This document shows, piece after piece, positions 20,901 to 32,435 of a stretch of 64,000 bases of DNA; the stretch's first letter is position 1; each line of letters opens with the position of its first letter. The position numbers and the translations under genes are program-made. The notes below the pieces were generated by a model that saw nothing but the letters and a program-made list of their open reading frames with translations, made no database searches and was not told where the DNA came from. This DNA is from Synaphobranchus kaupii (taxonomy: Eukaryota > Chordata > Actinopteri > Anguilliformes > Synaphobranchidae): NCBI GenBank assembly GCA_029718625.1, contig CM056383.1:18066722-18130721 (forward strand), written 5' to 3'.

Positions 20901-23900
20901 GGGCATTTTGGGCAGAGGGAGACGGGGCCAATAGTAGAGAGGGCATTAGAGATAGAGAAGGTATTAGGAGCAGAGTGGAACATGGCAAATGGTAGAGAGG
21001 GCATTAGGGGCAGAGGGAGACAGGGTCAATAGTAGAGAGGGCATTTGAGATAGAGAAGGTATTAGGAGCAGAGGGGGACATGGGCAATGGTAAAGAGGGC
21101 ATTAGGGGCAGAGGGAGACAGGGCCAATAGTAGAGAGGGCATTATGGGCAGAGGGAGACGGGGCCAATAGTAGAGAGGGCATTTGAGATAGAGGAGGCAT
21201 TAGGAGCAGAGGGGGACACAGCCAAAGGTAGAGAGGGCATTAGGGGCAGAGGGAGACAGGGCCAATAGTAGAGAGGGCATTTGAGATAGAGGAGGCATTA
21301 GGAGCAGAGGGGGACACAGCCAAAGGTAGACAGGGCATTAGGGGCAGAGGGAGACAGGGCCAATAGTAGAGAGGGCATTATGGGCAGAGGGAGATGGGGC
21401 CAATAGTAGAGAGGGCATTTGAGATAGAGGAGGCAATAGGAGCAGAGGGGGACACAGCCAAAGGTAGAGAGGGCATTAGGGGCAGAGGGAGACAGGGACA
21501 ATAGTAGATAGGGCATTAGAGATAGAGAAGGCATTAGGAGCAGAGGTGGACATGGGCAATGGTAAAGAGGGCATTAGGGGCAGAGGGCGACAGGGCCAAT
21601 AGTAGAGAGGGCATTAGAGATAGAGAAGGTATTAGGAGCAGAGGGGGATATGGCCAATGTTAGAAAGGGCATTTTGGGCAGAGGGAGGCGGAGCCAATAG
21701 TAGAGAGGGCATTAGAGATAGAGAAGGTATTAGGAGCAGAGGGGAACATGGCTAATGGTAGAGAGGGCATTAGGGGCAGAGGGAGACAGGGCCAATATTA
21801 GATAGGGCATTATGGGCAGAGGGAGACGGGGCCAATAGTAGAGAGGGCATTTGAGATAGAGGAGGCATTAGGAGCAGAGGTGGACACAGCCAAAGGTAGA
21901 GAGGGCATTAGGGGCAGAGGGAGACAGGGCCAATAGTAGAGAGGGCATTAGAGATAGAGAAGGTATTAGGAGCAGAGGGGGACATGGCCAATGTTAGAGA
22001 GGGCATTTTGGGCAGAGGGAGACGGGGCCAATAGTAGAGAGGGCATTTGAGATAGAGAAGGCATTAGGAGCAGAGGGGGGACATAGCCAAAGGTAGAGAG
22101 GGCATTAGGGGCAGAGGGAGACAGGGGCAATAGTAGAGAGGGCATTAGAGATAGAGAAGGTATTAGGAGCAGAGGGGGGACATAGGCAATGGTAAAGAGG
22201 GCATTAGGAGCAGAGGGAGACAGGTCCAATAGTAGAGAGGGCATTAGAGATAAAGAAGGTATTAGGAGCAGAGGGGGATATGGCCAATGTTAGCGAGGGC
22301 ATTTTGGGCAAAGGGAGACGGGGCCAATAGTAGAGAGTGCATTAGAGATAGACAAGGCATTAGGAGCAGAGGGAGACATAGCCAAAGGTAGAGAGGGCAT
22401 TAGGGGCAGAAGGACACAGGGCCAATAGTAGAGAGGGCATTAGAGATAGAGAAGGTATTAGGAGTAGAGGGGGACATGGCCAATGTTAGAGAGGGCATTA
22501 TGGGCAGAGGGAGATGGGGCCAATAGTAGAGAGGGCATTATGTGCAGAGGGAGACGGGGCCAATAGTAGAGAGGGCATTAGAGATAGAGAAGGTATTAGG
22601 AGCAGAGGGGGACATGGGCAATGGTAAAGAGGGCATTAGGGGCAGAGGGGGACCTGCCCAATCTTAGAGAGGGCATTTTGGGCAGAGGGAGACGGGGCCA
22701 ATAGTAGAGAGGGCATTAGAGATAGAGAAGGTATTAGGAGCAGAGGGGAACATGGCAAATGGTAGAGAGGGCATTAGGGGCAGAGGGAGACAGGGCCAAT
22801 AGTAGATAAGGCATTATGGGCAGAGGGAGATGGGGCCAATAGTAGAGAGGGCATTTGAGATAGAGACGGTATTAGGAGCAGAGGGGGACATGGGCAATGG
22901 TAAAGAGGGCATTAGGGGCAGAGGGAGACAGGGCCAATAGTAGAGAGGGCATTATGGGCAGAGGGAGACGGGGCCAATAGTAGAGAGGGCATTTGAGATA
23001 GAGGAGGCATTAGGAGCAGAGGGGGACACAGCCAAAGGTAGAGAGGGCATTAGGGGCAGAGGGAGACAGGGCCAATAGTAGAGAGGGCATTTGAGATAGA
23101 GGAGGCATTAGGAGCAGAGGGGGACACAGCCAAAGGTAGAGAGGGCATTAGGGGCAGAGGGAGACAGGGCCAATAGTAGAGAGGGCATTATGGGCAGAGG
23201 GAGATGGGGCCAATAGTAGAGAGGGCATTTGAGATAGAGGAGGCAATAGGAGCAGAGGGGGACACAGCCAAAGGTAGAGAGGGCATTAGGGCAGAGGGAG
23301 ACAGGGACAATAGTAGATAGGGCATTAGAGATAGAGAAGGCATTAGGAGCAGAGGGGGACATGGGCAATGGTAAAGAGGGCATTAGGGGCAGAGGGAGAC
23401 AGGGCCAATAGTAGAGAGGGCATTAGAGATAGAGAAGGTATTAGGAGCAGAGGGGGATATGGCCAATGTTAGAAAGGGCATTTTGGGCAGAGGGAGGCGG
23501 AGCCAATAGTAGAGAGGGCATTAGAGATATAGAAGGTATTAGGAGCAGAGGGGAACATGGCTAATGGTAGAGAGGGCATTAGGGGCAGAGGGAGACAGGG
23601 CCAATAGTAGAGAGGGCATTATGGGCAGAGGGAGACGGGGCCAATAGTAGAGAGGGCATTAGAGATAGAGAAGGTATTAGGAGCAGAGGGGGACATGGCC
23701 AATGTTAGAGAGGGCATTTTGGGCAGAGGGAGACGGGGCCAATAGTAGAGAGGGCATTTGAGATAGAGAAGGCATTAGGAGCAGAGGGGGACATAGTCAA
23801 AGGTAGAGAGGGCATTAGGGGCAGAAGGACACAAGGCCAATAGTAGAGAGGGCATTAGAGATAGAGAAGGTATTAGGAGTAGAGGGGGACATGGCCAATG

Positions 23901-24464
23901 TTAGAGAGGGCATTATGGGCAGAGGGAGACGGGGCCAATAGTAGAGAGGGCATTATGGGCAAAGGGAGACGGGGCCAATAGTAGAGAGGGCATTAGAGAT
24001 AGAGAAGGTATTAGGAGCAGAGGGGGACATGGGCAATGGTAAAGAGGGCATTAGTGGCAGAGGGGGACCTGCCCAATCTTAGAGAGGGCATTTTGGGCAG
24101 AGGGAGACGGGGCCAATAGTAGAGAGGGCATTAGAGATAGAGAAGGTATTAGGAGCAGAGGGGAACATGGCAAATGGTAGAGAGGGCATTAGGGGCAGAG
24201 GGAGACAGGGCCAATAGTAGGTAAGGCATTATGGGCAGAGGGAGACGGGGCCAATAGTAGAGAGGGCATTTGAGATAGAGAAGGTATTAGGAGCAGAGGG
24301 GGACATGGGCAATGGTAAAGAGGGCATTAGGGGCAGAGGGAGACAGGGCCAATAGTAGAGACGGCATAAGAGATAGAGAAGGTATTAGGAGCAGAGGAGG
24401 ACATGGGCAATGGTAAAGAGGGCATTAGGGGCAGAGGGAGACAGGGCCAATAGTAGAGAGGGCA
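17906..24464. repeat. GA-rich minisatellite, right block
   Basis: Continuation of the array split by ERV1, same units as the left block. Longer-period copies are visible: the rare phrase CCTGCCCAATCTTAGAG occurs at about 20883, 22652 and 24068, giving steps of about 1.77 and 1.42 kb. Blocks with CATTTGAGATAGAGGAGGC are clustered (19.0-19.7, 21.2-21.9, 23.0-23.3 kb). The 60-98-codon minus-strand frames rich in PSLLLALSPSAPN are repeat translations, not genes. Confidence 0.97.
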
Positions 24465-25280
24465 ATTTTAATTTTAAAATTTTAATTTTACACATAGGCC
24501 TACAGTCAATTCCCACCAGTGCAAGCAATGCTTTCAAGTTGAATAAATACACAGCAACACAGAAAATACACTCCAATAGTGAATTCAAATAAAGTGTTTG
24601 CTCACAATTCTGCAGATATTGAACAAATCCAAATCCAAATGCTTTAATGGTGGTTAAAGGCAGGTTGCAGCACAGGTTCAAACAATTCCAGTTCTAATCC
24701 AGAGTCATTTCGTAAGCACTCCAAAAGACCAAGTTTTTCACTTTTTGTAGTGGTCCAAAGATCAAATGATTTTCCACAATTTTTAGACACTGTTTAGTTG
24801 TTACACGCTTTCTTGTCATATGCACTGTATTCGGCTGTGAATAATACCTGTCTTCAATGATGGTGGGAGCGAGGCAAGCAGGCAGTTATGCAGGCAGGCG
24901 ATACACAGTGTTTTAAATCACAATTTTTTGAAGTGTTGTATGTTCCAAAGTAATCAACAAAAATGGCTTTCCATAGTGCAAGTTTCCAAAGGTATAAAGC
25001 CTTTAAAATTGCAAACTAAACTGAGCTTATAGAAGCATAGAAGCAGTAAAAAAATAAAAAATAAAAAAATAAATAAATATTGGTCACCCAGCGTCTTCTA
25101 TTGTCTAAAACTATGAGACCCAACCTGGGCACATGGAAGACGCCATTTTTAACTGATCGGGTGACCAGTGGCAAATGTCAAAATAAAAGTATCAAGTCAA
25201 AGGCTAATGAATCATGAATGAAGCAAAAAATAAGAGTCTCTCAAGGGAAACAAGTTTAAACTCAAATCTGGCTCCTACAG
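24465..25280. mobile_element. Unidentified insert in the minisatellite
   Basis: About 815 bp of unrelated AT-rich sequence interrupts the array, which resumes at about 25281. It starts with an A/T-only stretch (AATTTTAATTTTAAAATT) and ends CTGGCTCCTACAG. An A-rich tract lies at 25049-25076. No terminal repeats or ORF with a known domain were found. It may be a retroposed sequence or an older spacer. Confidence 0.5.
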
Positions 25281-25525
25281 ATGGCATTAGGGGTAGAGAG
25301 GACATTGGGACAGAGGGAGCCAGGGCCAATGTTAGAGAGGGCATTAGGGGCAGAGGGAGACAGCGCCAGTAATAGAGAGGGCATTAGAGATAGAGAAGGT
25401 ATTAGGAGCAGAGAGGGACATGGCCAATGGTAGAGAGGGCATTATGGGCAGAGGGAGATGGGGCCAATAGTAGAGAGGGCATTAGAGATAGAGAAGGTAT
25501 TAGGAGCAGAGGGGGTCATGGCCGT
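25281..25525. repeat. Terminal remnant of the GA-rich minisatellite
   Basis: About 245 bp of the same repeat units after the insert, ending near TCATGGCC at 25525. Confidence 0.95.
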
Positions 25526-27440
25526 TATGAAAAAACATGTACTTTTTTTACGTATACATAAGGCATAGACTGTAGAAAAATAAGGAGTAGTTAGCTAGGT
25601 TAGGAACAGTGCCTACAGTAGCCTAGCCTACCTGAATGGGGAAACTTCTGGGCCGGCGGTTCTTTTATTCACTGTGGGGATTTTGATTTTGCTTTGATTT
25701 TCAGTTGAGAGGACCGTTTCAGGTGAAATGAATGAAACGTAGCAAAGGCCGCCTATACACCAAACAAACCATCTGCTCTACCCCCGTAACGAGCGTCTCG
25801 ATTTCATACTCCGTGAAGTTTCTGCTGTCTGTGTTCCATCTGTTGCCTGCTCTGCCTAATGACATCATTATGAAACATTTTACATTAGCATTTCACTCCT
25901 TTCTTATGAACATCTTATCAACTAGTCTGAGATATTTGGGTACTAGGGTTCTTACTTTGCGTTATGGTGTACTGAAAAATGCTCTGTGATGTCTGTCTTT
26001 TTTCTGCCATATTTTACTGGCTGGCTGGCTACACACACACAGATGCAGTGTACAGGTTATTTACAGTAGGAGATGGGCTTCTATCATCTATTATCTTCTA
26101 TAATTCTATAATGGGCTTCGATCTACCAGGTAGCTAGCTAATCAGCTAGCAAATGTGAAACGGATTGCAGTGACAAGGGTTGACAACGTAAGCTGCAACC
26201 TTTTGTAATTGTAATATAGTTTATGTTTTCGTTTTATATTGGCTGGCTTCCCACAATAGCTGAACTTGCAGAGCTAGCGAGCACCAATTCCGTTTCTCTG
26301 GTGTTTGCTATAATCTTTGCTATCGTCAGTTTACTCCAAGATCGGCACACAGGTGCTTCAAAGTCCCCTCGCGACAATTTAGCTTTTGCAATGAGACCAT
26401 TTAAGATATTAAGACATAAATGGAATAGGTGCTAGCTAGCTTGCTAGCTAATGTTTGCTTTAGTTTGCTCCATCGTTTTGCTCGCTAGCTCTGCAAATTC
26501 AGCTATTGTGTGTGTGAACCCTGCCAACATAAAACGAAATCGCTATGGTGCGATTGACTGGATTAACTTCACATTAGCTACATGCATTGGGTGTCTTTCA
26601 GACGGTAGACACTGTCGCTGTCACCTTGCCAGCTAAGGAACACTACATTGCATTGCTAGTTTATCTCATTGACTCTAATTCAAACAGCTGTAACACTGTA
26701 GCTAGCTAGCAAACGTCAGCTAACCGCTAGCTAACATAAAGAGTGACCTGTAATTCAATAAAGCCAAAATGAAGACTGGTGACGATTATAAATGTGTTTG
26801 AAGTAAAGAAATGTCTAACATATCCTTTGTTTGAACTAACTAGCTACTTACTCGAGGTCAGCCACCAATGACAGACTCTGTGGATCAAACCATTGTGAGG
26901 CCAAGGGCAGGGGGTCGCAATCTTTTGAAACTTAAAAACGCGCTATTAAGTGTCGATAATCAGCACAAGTGCTTTCATTGCGTATTATTAATATTATTAA
27001 AATTACATAGTTATGTTTACAGTGATATATTGGGGGGGACAAATCATATTTTTCCCAGGATGGGGGGGTCATGCCCCCCCCGTCCCCCCTGGGATTTCCG
27101 CCTATGCACACATGCTCCTGCGCTCCAAACTAAATCCTTTCGTTTGGCTACTTCATCTTTCTTTTGCCGTGTAGCAACACGAGCGCCTTCTGGCGATAAA
27201 AAATATAATAGCAATGTAGAATACAATTTGAAATAGCAAGTGACCAAGGGTTGCCAGCATGTTACTGTAAAATTAAGTTTTACTGTTGCAGAAATTTACA
27301 GTTTGATACCGCCTTGAAATGAAATACAGCATACAACCTATGTATATTACAGTATACTTTTATAGTATAATACTGATAACCGGGTTAACCGTTAATTCCC
27401 GTATTTGCACTACCTCTACTGGTAAGCATAGCTACAGATT
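25526..27440. other. Intergenic, no gene seen
   Basis: Rich in GCTAGCTA and TAGCTAGC words (for example 26120-26150, 26430-26450, 26699-26735), which are common in teleost spacers. A C/G-run inverted segment at about 27028-27100 (GGGGGGGTCATGCCCCCCCC) followed by TTTCCGCCTATG looks like a hAT-type terminus. Short ORFs have no domain. Confidence 0.45.
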
Positions 27441-27582
27441 TTACATTTTACATTTTAGTCATTTGGCAGACGCTCGTATCCAGAGCGACGTACATTAGTG
27501 CATTTTCAAACTAGGAACAAGTGCGTTAAAACAACCCTAAAAGGTAAATACGATTTCAAGCACCAGGCATAATCAGTATGAT

Positions 27583-27612
27583 TTTTTTTTTTTTTTTTTG
27601 GGGGGGGGGGGG
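27583..27612. repeat. Poly-T/poly-G tract in LINE 3' UTR
   Basis: A run of T followed by a run of G (T17-18, G12). It could be an expanded simple repeat in the LINE tail. Confidence 0.8.
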
Positions 27613-27803
27613 AACCACACGATATCAATCATTGGCGTGTACAACAGTAAGCCAATAAGTAACCTTAAGTATTAAACTAGCAGCTTGAACCACTTAAACA
27701 AGGATTCAGAAAAACACAATCAAGGGAGGTCACAAGGAGGTAGGGAGGGGTGGAGAGAGGTTCAGCTTGAAGAGGTGAGTCTTCAATCTGCGCTTGAAGG
27801 TGG

Positions 27804-29332
27804 TCAGACTTTCTGTTGTTCTGACCTCCACGGGGAGCTCATTCCACCACCGTGGGGCCAGGACAGACAGACGTCGAGACCGGGTGCTAGTATGAAGTGG
27901 GGGGGGGGTACCAGTCGTCCTGAGGAGGCGGAACGCAGGGATCTGGTAGGTGTGTAGGGTCTGATGAGCTTTTGGAGGTATGGAGGGGCTGATCCTCGGA
28001 CTGCCTGGAAGGCGAGCACCAATGTTTTGAATTTGATGCGAGCCATCACAGGTAGCCAGTGGAGGTCAATGAGCAGGGGGGTGACATGAGAGTGTCGGGG
28101 GAGGTTGAAGACCAGGCGCGCTGCTGCGTTCTGGATAAGCTGAAGGGGTCTAATGGCCGATGCTGGCAGGCCAGCCAGGAGAGAGTTGCAGTAGTCCAGG
28201 CGGGACAGCACCATCGCTTGGACCAGGAGCTGGGTTGAGTGGGTGGTGAGGAAGGGACGGATTCTCCTGATGTTGTACAGGAAGAACCTGCACGCCCGGG
28301 TTACCACTGCGATGTTCTCGGAGAGGGACAGCCTGTTGTCCATCACCACTCCGAGGTTCCTGGCACAGGGCGTTGGGGTCAGTGGAGTGTCCCCTAGGGA
28401 AATGGAGAGATTGAGAGGGGGAGAGGTTAGAGCGGGAATGTAGATGAGCTCAGTCTTGCCTGGATTGAGCTTCAGATGGTGGTTGTCTATCCAGCTCTGG
28501 ATGTCTCAGGCAAGCGGAGATGCGGGCTGACACCTGAGTGTCAGAGGGTGAGAAGGAGAGAAAGAGTTGTGTATCGTCAGCATAGCAGTGGTAAGAAAGA
28601 CCATGAGCAGTGATAACAGGGCCAAGGGATTTGGTGTAGGTGGAGAAAAGGATGGGACTAAGGACTGAGCCCTGGGGGACTCCTGTGGTAAGGGGATGGG
28701 GTGCGGCGGGTGCCGATACTTTACCAGCCCAGGCAACCTGGGAGGAGCGCTCCAAGGTGTAGGACTCAATCCAGGCCAGGGCCGCCAATCCCCGCTGCAG
28801 ACAGGGACGACAGGGGGATGGAGTGATCTACGGTGTCGAAGGCGGCAGAGAGGTCTAGGAGTATTAGCACAGAGGAGAGGGAGGCTGTCCGAGCTGCGTG
28901 AAGCATCTCGCTGACGGAGAGGAGTGCGGTCTCCGTTGAGTGGCCAGGTCTGAAGCCGTACTGGTGGGGGTCTAGTAGGTTGTTCTGGGTAAGGAAAGAA
29001 GACAGTTGGTTAGAAACAGCACGTTCAATAGTTTTGTAAAGAAAAGGAAGAAGAGATACCGGTCTGTAGTTTTGGATGTTGGAGGGGTCCAGCGTGGGTT
29101 TTTTCAGGATCGGGGTGATGTGGGCTCTCTTGAAGGATGAGGGGAAGCAGCCAGAGGTCAGGGAGGAGTTCACCAGAGAGGTCACAAACGGGAGGATATC
29201 TGGGGTGATTGCCTGGAGGAGAGATGAAGGGATAGGGTCGAGGGCACAAGTAGTGGGGCGATGGGATAGTAGGAGGTGGGATACATCGGTATCAGACAGG
29301 GGAGAAAAGGTGGAGAAGCAGGGGGGGGGCAC
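27804..29332 (-). pseudogene. LINE reverse transcriptase and C-terminal region
   Basis: Three frames (29332-28766, 28788-28450, 28349-27804) cover the RT. Visible motifs, in order, are ITPILKKPTLDP and NYRPVSLLPF, then QYGFRPGHSTETAL, then DLSAAFDTVDH, TGVPQGSVLSPILF, and the catalytic box YHCYADDTQLF. The C-terminal part has LDYCNSLLAGLP and LHWLPVMARI, characteristic of L2/CR1-group LINEs. Catalytic YADD is intact. Frameshifts near 28770 and 28450 disable the copy. Confidence 0.9.
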
Positions 29333-30630
29333 GGAAGGGGTAGAGAGAGGAGGAGAGTGGAAAACAGTGTCCGTGAGGGGAGGGGGAGTGGGGAAACGGG
29401 GGGGGGGGGGGGGGGCATAGAGAGAGGGGCTGAGGGGCTGAAGGAGCTGCGGATGTCTGCGATCTTCTCATCAAAGAAATCTGCGAAGTCGTCTGCAGTG
29501 AACGAGGATTGAGGAGCAGGAGGGGATTTGCTGAGGAGGGAGGAGAAGATGGAGAATAATTGACGGGGGTTAGAACTGTATTTGTGAATTTTAGTGTGAT
29601 AGTAAGTTACCTTGGCAGCGGTGACTGCTGTAGAGAATGCCGCTAGGAGAGACTGGTAGGAGGAGAGGTCTGATGCGTCTCTGGATTTCCTCCACATCCT
29701 CTCTGCTGCGCGTAGACCGGCCCTGGAGGTGCGAAGGGCATCGGACATCCACGGGCAGGGAGGAGATGGGCGTGTGGGCCTAGAGACAAGAGGGCAGAGA
29801 GAGTTAAGTGATGTGGAGAGAGCTGTGAGCAGGGTGTCGGATGCAGAGTCGATGGGGAGTTGAGAGAAGGATTTGAGAGGGGGGAGGGAAGCAGTGACAC
29901 AGGGAGCAAGAGAGGAGGGCGAGAGGGAGCAGAGGTTACGGCGGACAGAGACAGTGGGGGTGGGGGGAGGGGGGGGGGCGGTGTGGAACAAGAGGAAGAG
30001 AGAAAGAAATGAAGTGGTGATCAGAGGTATGGAGAGGGGTAACAGTGAGATCAGAGCAGGGGCTGTTCCTCTGGAAGACCAGGTCTAGGAGGTTGCCAGC
30101 CTTGTGGGTTGGGGGGGGGGGGGGGGGGGGGGGTTGGAGGGTGAGGTCAAAGGAGCGGAGAAGTGGTAGGAAGGCTGCAGACTGGGAGGCATCTAGATGG
30201 ATGTTGAAGTCTCCCAGGAGGATCAGCGGGGTGCCGTCCTCTGGGAAGGAGCTGAGCAGGGTGTCGAGCTCATCGAGGAAGCACCCCAGGGGACCTGAAG
30301 GGCGATAAACAGCTATAATGTACAGGTTAATAGGGTGGTTGATTAGCACAGAGTGGTATTCAAAACTAGTAATAGATATATCAGAGAGAGGAAGAACAGA
30401 GAATGACCATGAGGGGGAGAGTAGCAGACCAGTACCACCTCCGCGACCAGACGGCCGGGGGGTGTGAGAGAAGGATAAGGAGGAGGAGAGGGCAGCGGGA
30501 GTTTCCGTGTTGTCCGGTGTGATCCAGGTTTCGGTGAGGGCGAGAAACTGGAGGGACAGGAAGGAGGCATAGCTGGAGATGGTCTGCTTTCCGTGTGGCA
30601 GACTGGCAGTTCCAGAGCCCCCCTGCGACG
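29333..30630 (-). pseudogene. LINE apurinic-type endonuclease and linker
   Basis: The frame at 30349-29936 contains IIAVYRPSGP, LILLGDFNIH and the catalytic TSDHHFISF, the AP-endonuclease signature of CR1/L2 LINEs. The N-terminal motif ETWITPDN lies upstream near 30520 in another frame, with an NCQSA start near 30610. The linker (29991-29182) is Ser/Pro-rich. A poly-G tract at 30109-30133 expands a proline run between GDFN and DLVFQ. Confidence 0.85.
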
Positions 30631-30850
30631 GTGAAGTTCTCGCAGGGAGTCAGCGAGGGGTAGCGGAGGTTGGACGGGTTGCGTCACTGTGGAGGGCCAC
30701 GTCGTTGGAAGCGGGTTCTAAAAGGAAGAGAGCAGACAGGGATAGGGAGAACACACATAAACTGGGACGGAGTGACACTAGTGTCGCTCTTCCAGATGTC
30801 TTTTGAAATGCACACAGCTGATTGCAAGTGGTTAACAGCTGTGTGAGACA

Positions 30851-31700
30851 CTTCGCAAGCACGGATAAATAAGTACTACCAATTAAAAAGCACAATAACG
30901 CGAAACTAACAGCCTAGTCAATCTAACAATCTAACAAACAGCCAATCGCGGAACAAACACAAACTAGCAATGCAAATAATGTGATCAGCGTTCAACGAGG
31001 TCTAATTAAAATCACGCAAACTGCGGCCAGTACGCTTAAAAACGAATTTTTACGGTAAACAAACATTATTGGGTATTGCAATAATAATTTTGTTAAGAGA
31101 ATGACTGTTTCATGTTAACAGTTATGGAAACCTTGTCAATCTTGCCAAAATAACCCAGTGTCCTACCTCAGTGAAGAAACTAAACATGGCCTTTTCAATT
31201 ATTTGACTTAACAATTTGAGACAAACACAGCTTCTAAGTGCATCTTACAAAACATTTCTTACTTTATTGTAAAGAAAGTGTTGATTGCCCTTGCAGAACA
31301 TTTGCACATCATGTGCATGTACATGGGGAAAAAATAGACAAAGCAACCCATTTAGGCAAAATAACTTAAATGAACTTAATCATAACCAAAAAATAAATTT
31401 GATATTTGTAGTCAAGTTAACACCTGAGTCAAAGCTTTAGTGCTAATATGTTAAGTAATACAACCACAAGAAACACTCAAATGATCAATGACATATCAAC
31501 ATAAACAAATTAACATACATGAATGCTTTTCTAATATGAGGCTGTGTCTGTCCAAAACCATCCAAGTTCTTCACACAAACGGATATTAAACACCAACCGA
31601 CATGACACATTATCAAAATAAAAGAATGTGACTGTCCAAAACCTTCCAAGTTGTACGTGTGTGTGTGTATGTGTATGAGGACGAGGGGGTGGGTGGCACA
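30851..31700. other. Intergenic, no feature seen
   Basis: AT-rich single-copy-looking sequence. No ORF, repeat or RNA gene I could support. Confidence 0.5.
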
Positions 31701-31704
31701 AACT

Positions 31705-31918
31705 TGTGTAGGGATAGAGGTGAGTGAGTGGGTGGGTAGGTGAGTGAGTGGGTGGGTGGGTAGGTGAGTGAGTGGGTGGGTGGGTAGGTGAGTGAGTGGG
31801 TGGGTGGGTAGGTGAGTGAGTGGGTGGGTGGGTAGGTGGGTAGGTGAGTGAGTGGGTGGGTAGGTGAGTGAGTGGGTGGGTGGGTAGGTGAGTGAGTGGG
31901 TGGGTGGGTGGGTGAGTG
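31705..31918. repeat. G-rich minisatellite, (GGTGAGTGAGTGGGTGGGTA)n type
   Basis: About nine units of roughly 20-24 bp made of GGTGAGTGAG and GGGTGGGTA blocks with variable numbers of GGGT. The strand is G-rich with many GGG runs, a potential G-quadruplex substrate. The 154-codon minus-strand ORF rich in THPLTHLP is its translation. Confidence 0.95.
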
Positions 31919-31929
31919 AACTCACTGGC

Positions 31930-32092
31930 TTATATGAAGTCCCACTCAAAGTGCATCAGTCTCTTCATTAGAGTGGAGACATGAGGAGTGACCTTTGTTG
32001 TCTTCTTATGAGCGACTTTACCAGTTCACTTGGACAGCACTTTGTCCCGTCCAGCCTTGGTGCCCCTCTCTGGGTTTATTCCTACATAGCGT
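31930..32092 (-). pseudogene. Orphan terminal exon-like relic
   Basis: On the minus strand a pyrimidine-rich acceptor (TTGTTTTTCAG) at 32093 opens a 54-codon frame with a basic composition (RYVGINPERGTKAGRD, then KVAHKKTTKV) and a distinctive ending MKRLMHFEWDFI before a TAA at 31932-31930. One internal TGA falls after VLSK. The composition and the splice acceptor argue for a once-coding terminal exon. I do not recognise the family. The adjoining minisatellite begins 12 bp after the stop. Confidence 0.45.
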
Positions 32093-32100
32093 CTGAAAAA

Positions 32101-32435
32101 CAATAGTGGACGTTTAGAGATGGTGTGAAAGTTGGTAAAAATTATATTTGATTTGTAGAAAAGTAGCTCTCCTCCTGATTAAAATGAGCTCTCAGCCAAC
32201 TCTCTACCTGTCGTGAGAGTAGAGACATGGCCCCAAACTACCGCACATGTACCAGGTATCTGCTTTACTGTGAACTACAACTGCCAAGCGCTTACAGTTT
32301 ATGGGCGGTGCGTGTCAGGGTTATAAAGCTTTAAACAGAATGGTACTAAACTGATAAAAATGGGTAAAATTAATCCTCTGCACAAAGGAGTTAAGAAGGG
32401 CTGGGCCAAAAGATAAATAAATAAAGTACTATATA
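32101..32435. other. Intergenic, no feature seen
   Basis: No recognisable element before the Tc1 end at 32436, which follows a TA dinucleotide. Confidence 0.4.

Larger units (their letters stand above)
27441..30850 (-). mobile_element. L2-like (CR1 group) LINE, minus strand, decayed
   Basis: The 3' end is at 27441: on the minus strand the tail reads CGCTCTGGATACGAGCGTCT, then CCAAATGACTAAAATG with short TAAAATG repeats, the well-known teleost L2-type tail. Upstream lie RT and endonuclease domains in the right order. Several poly-G tracts (29399-29415, 30109-30133) break the frame. The 5' boundary is approximate. Confidence 0.85.

Noticed and set aside
19572..23383. Repeated minus-strand ORFs rich in PSLLLALSPSAPN
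   Set aside because: They are translations of the minisatellite, whose unit length lets frames stay open; composition is purely repeat-driven.
31485..31949. 154-codon minus-strand ORF
   Set aside because: Mostly a (THPLTHLP)n translation of the G-rich minisatellite.
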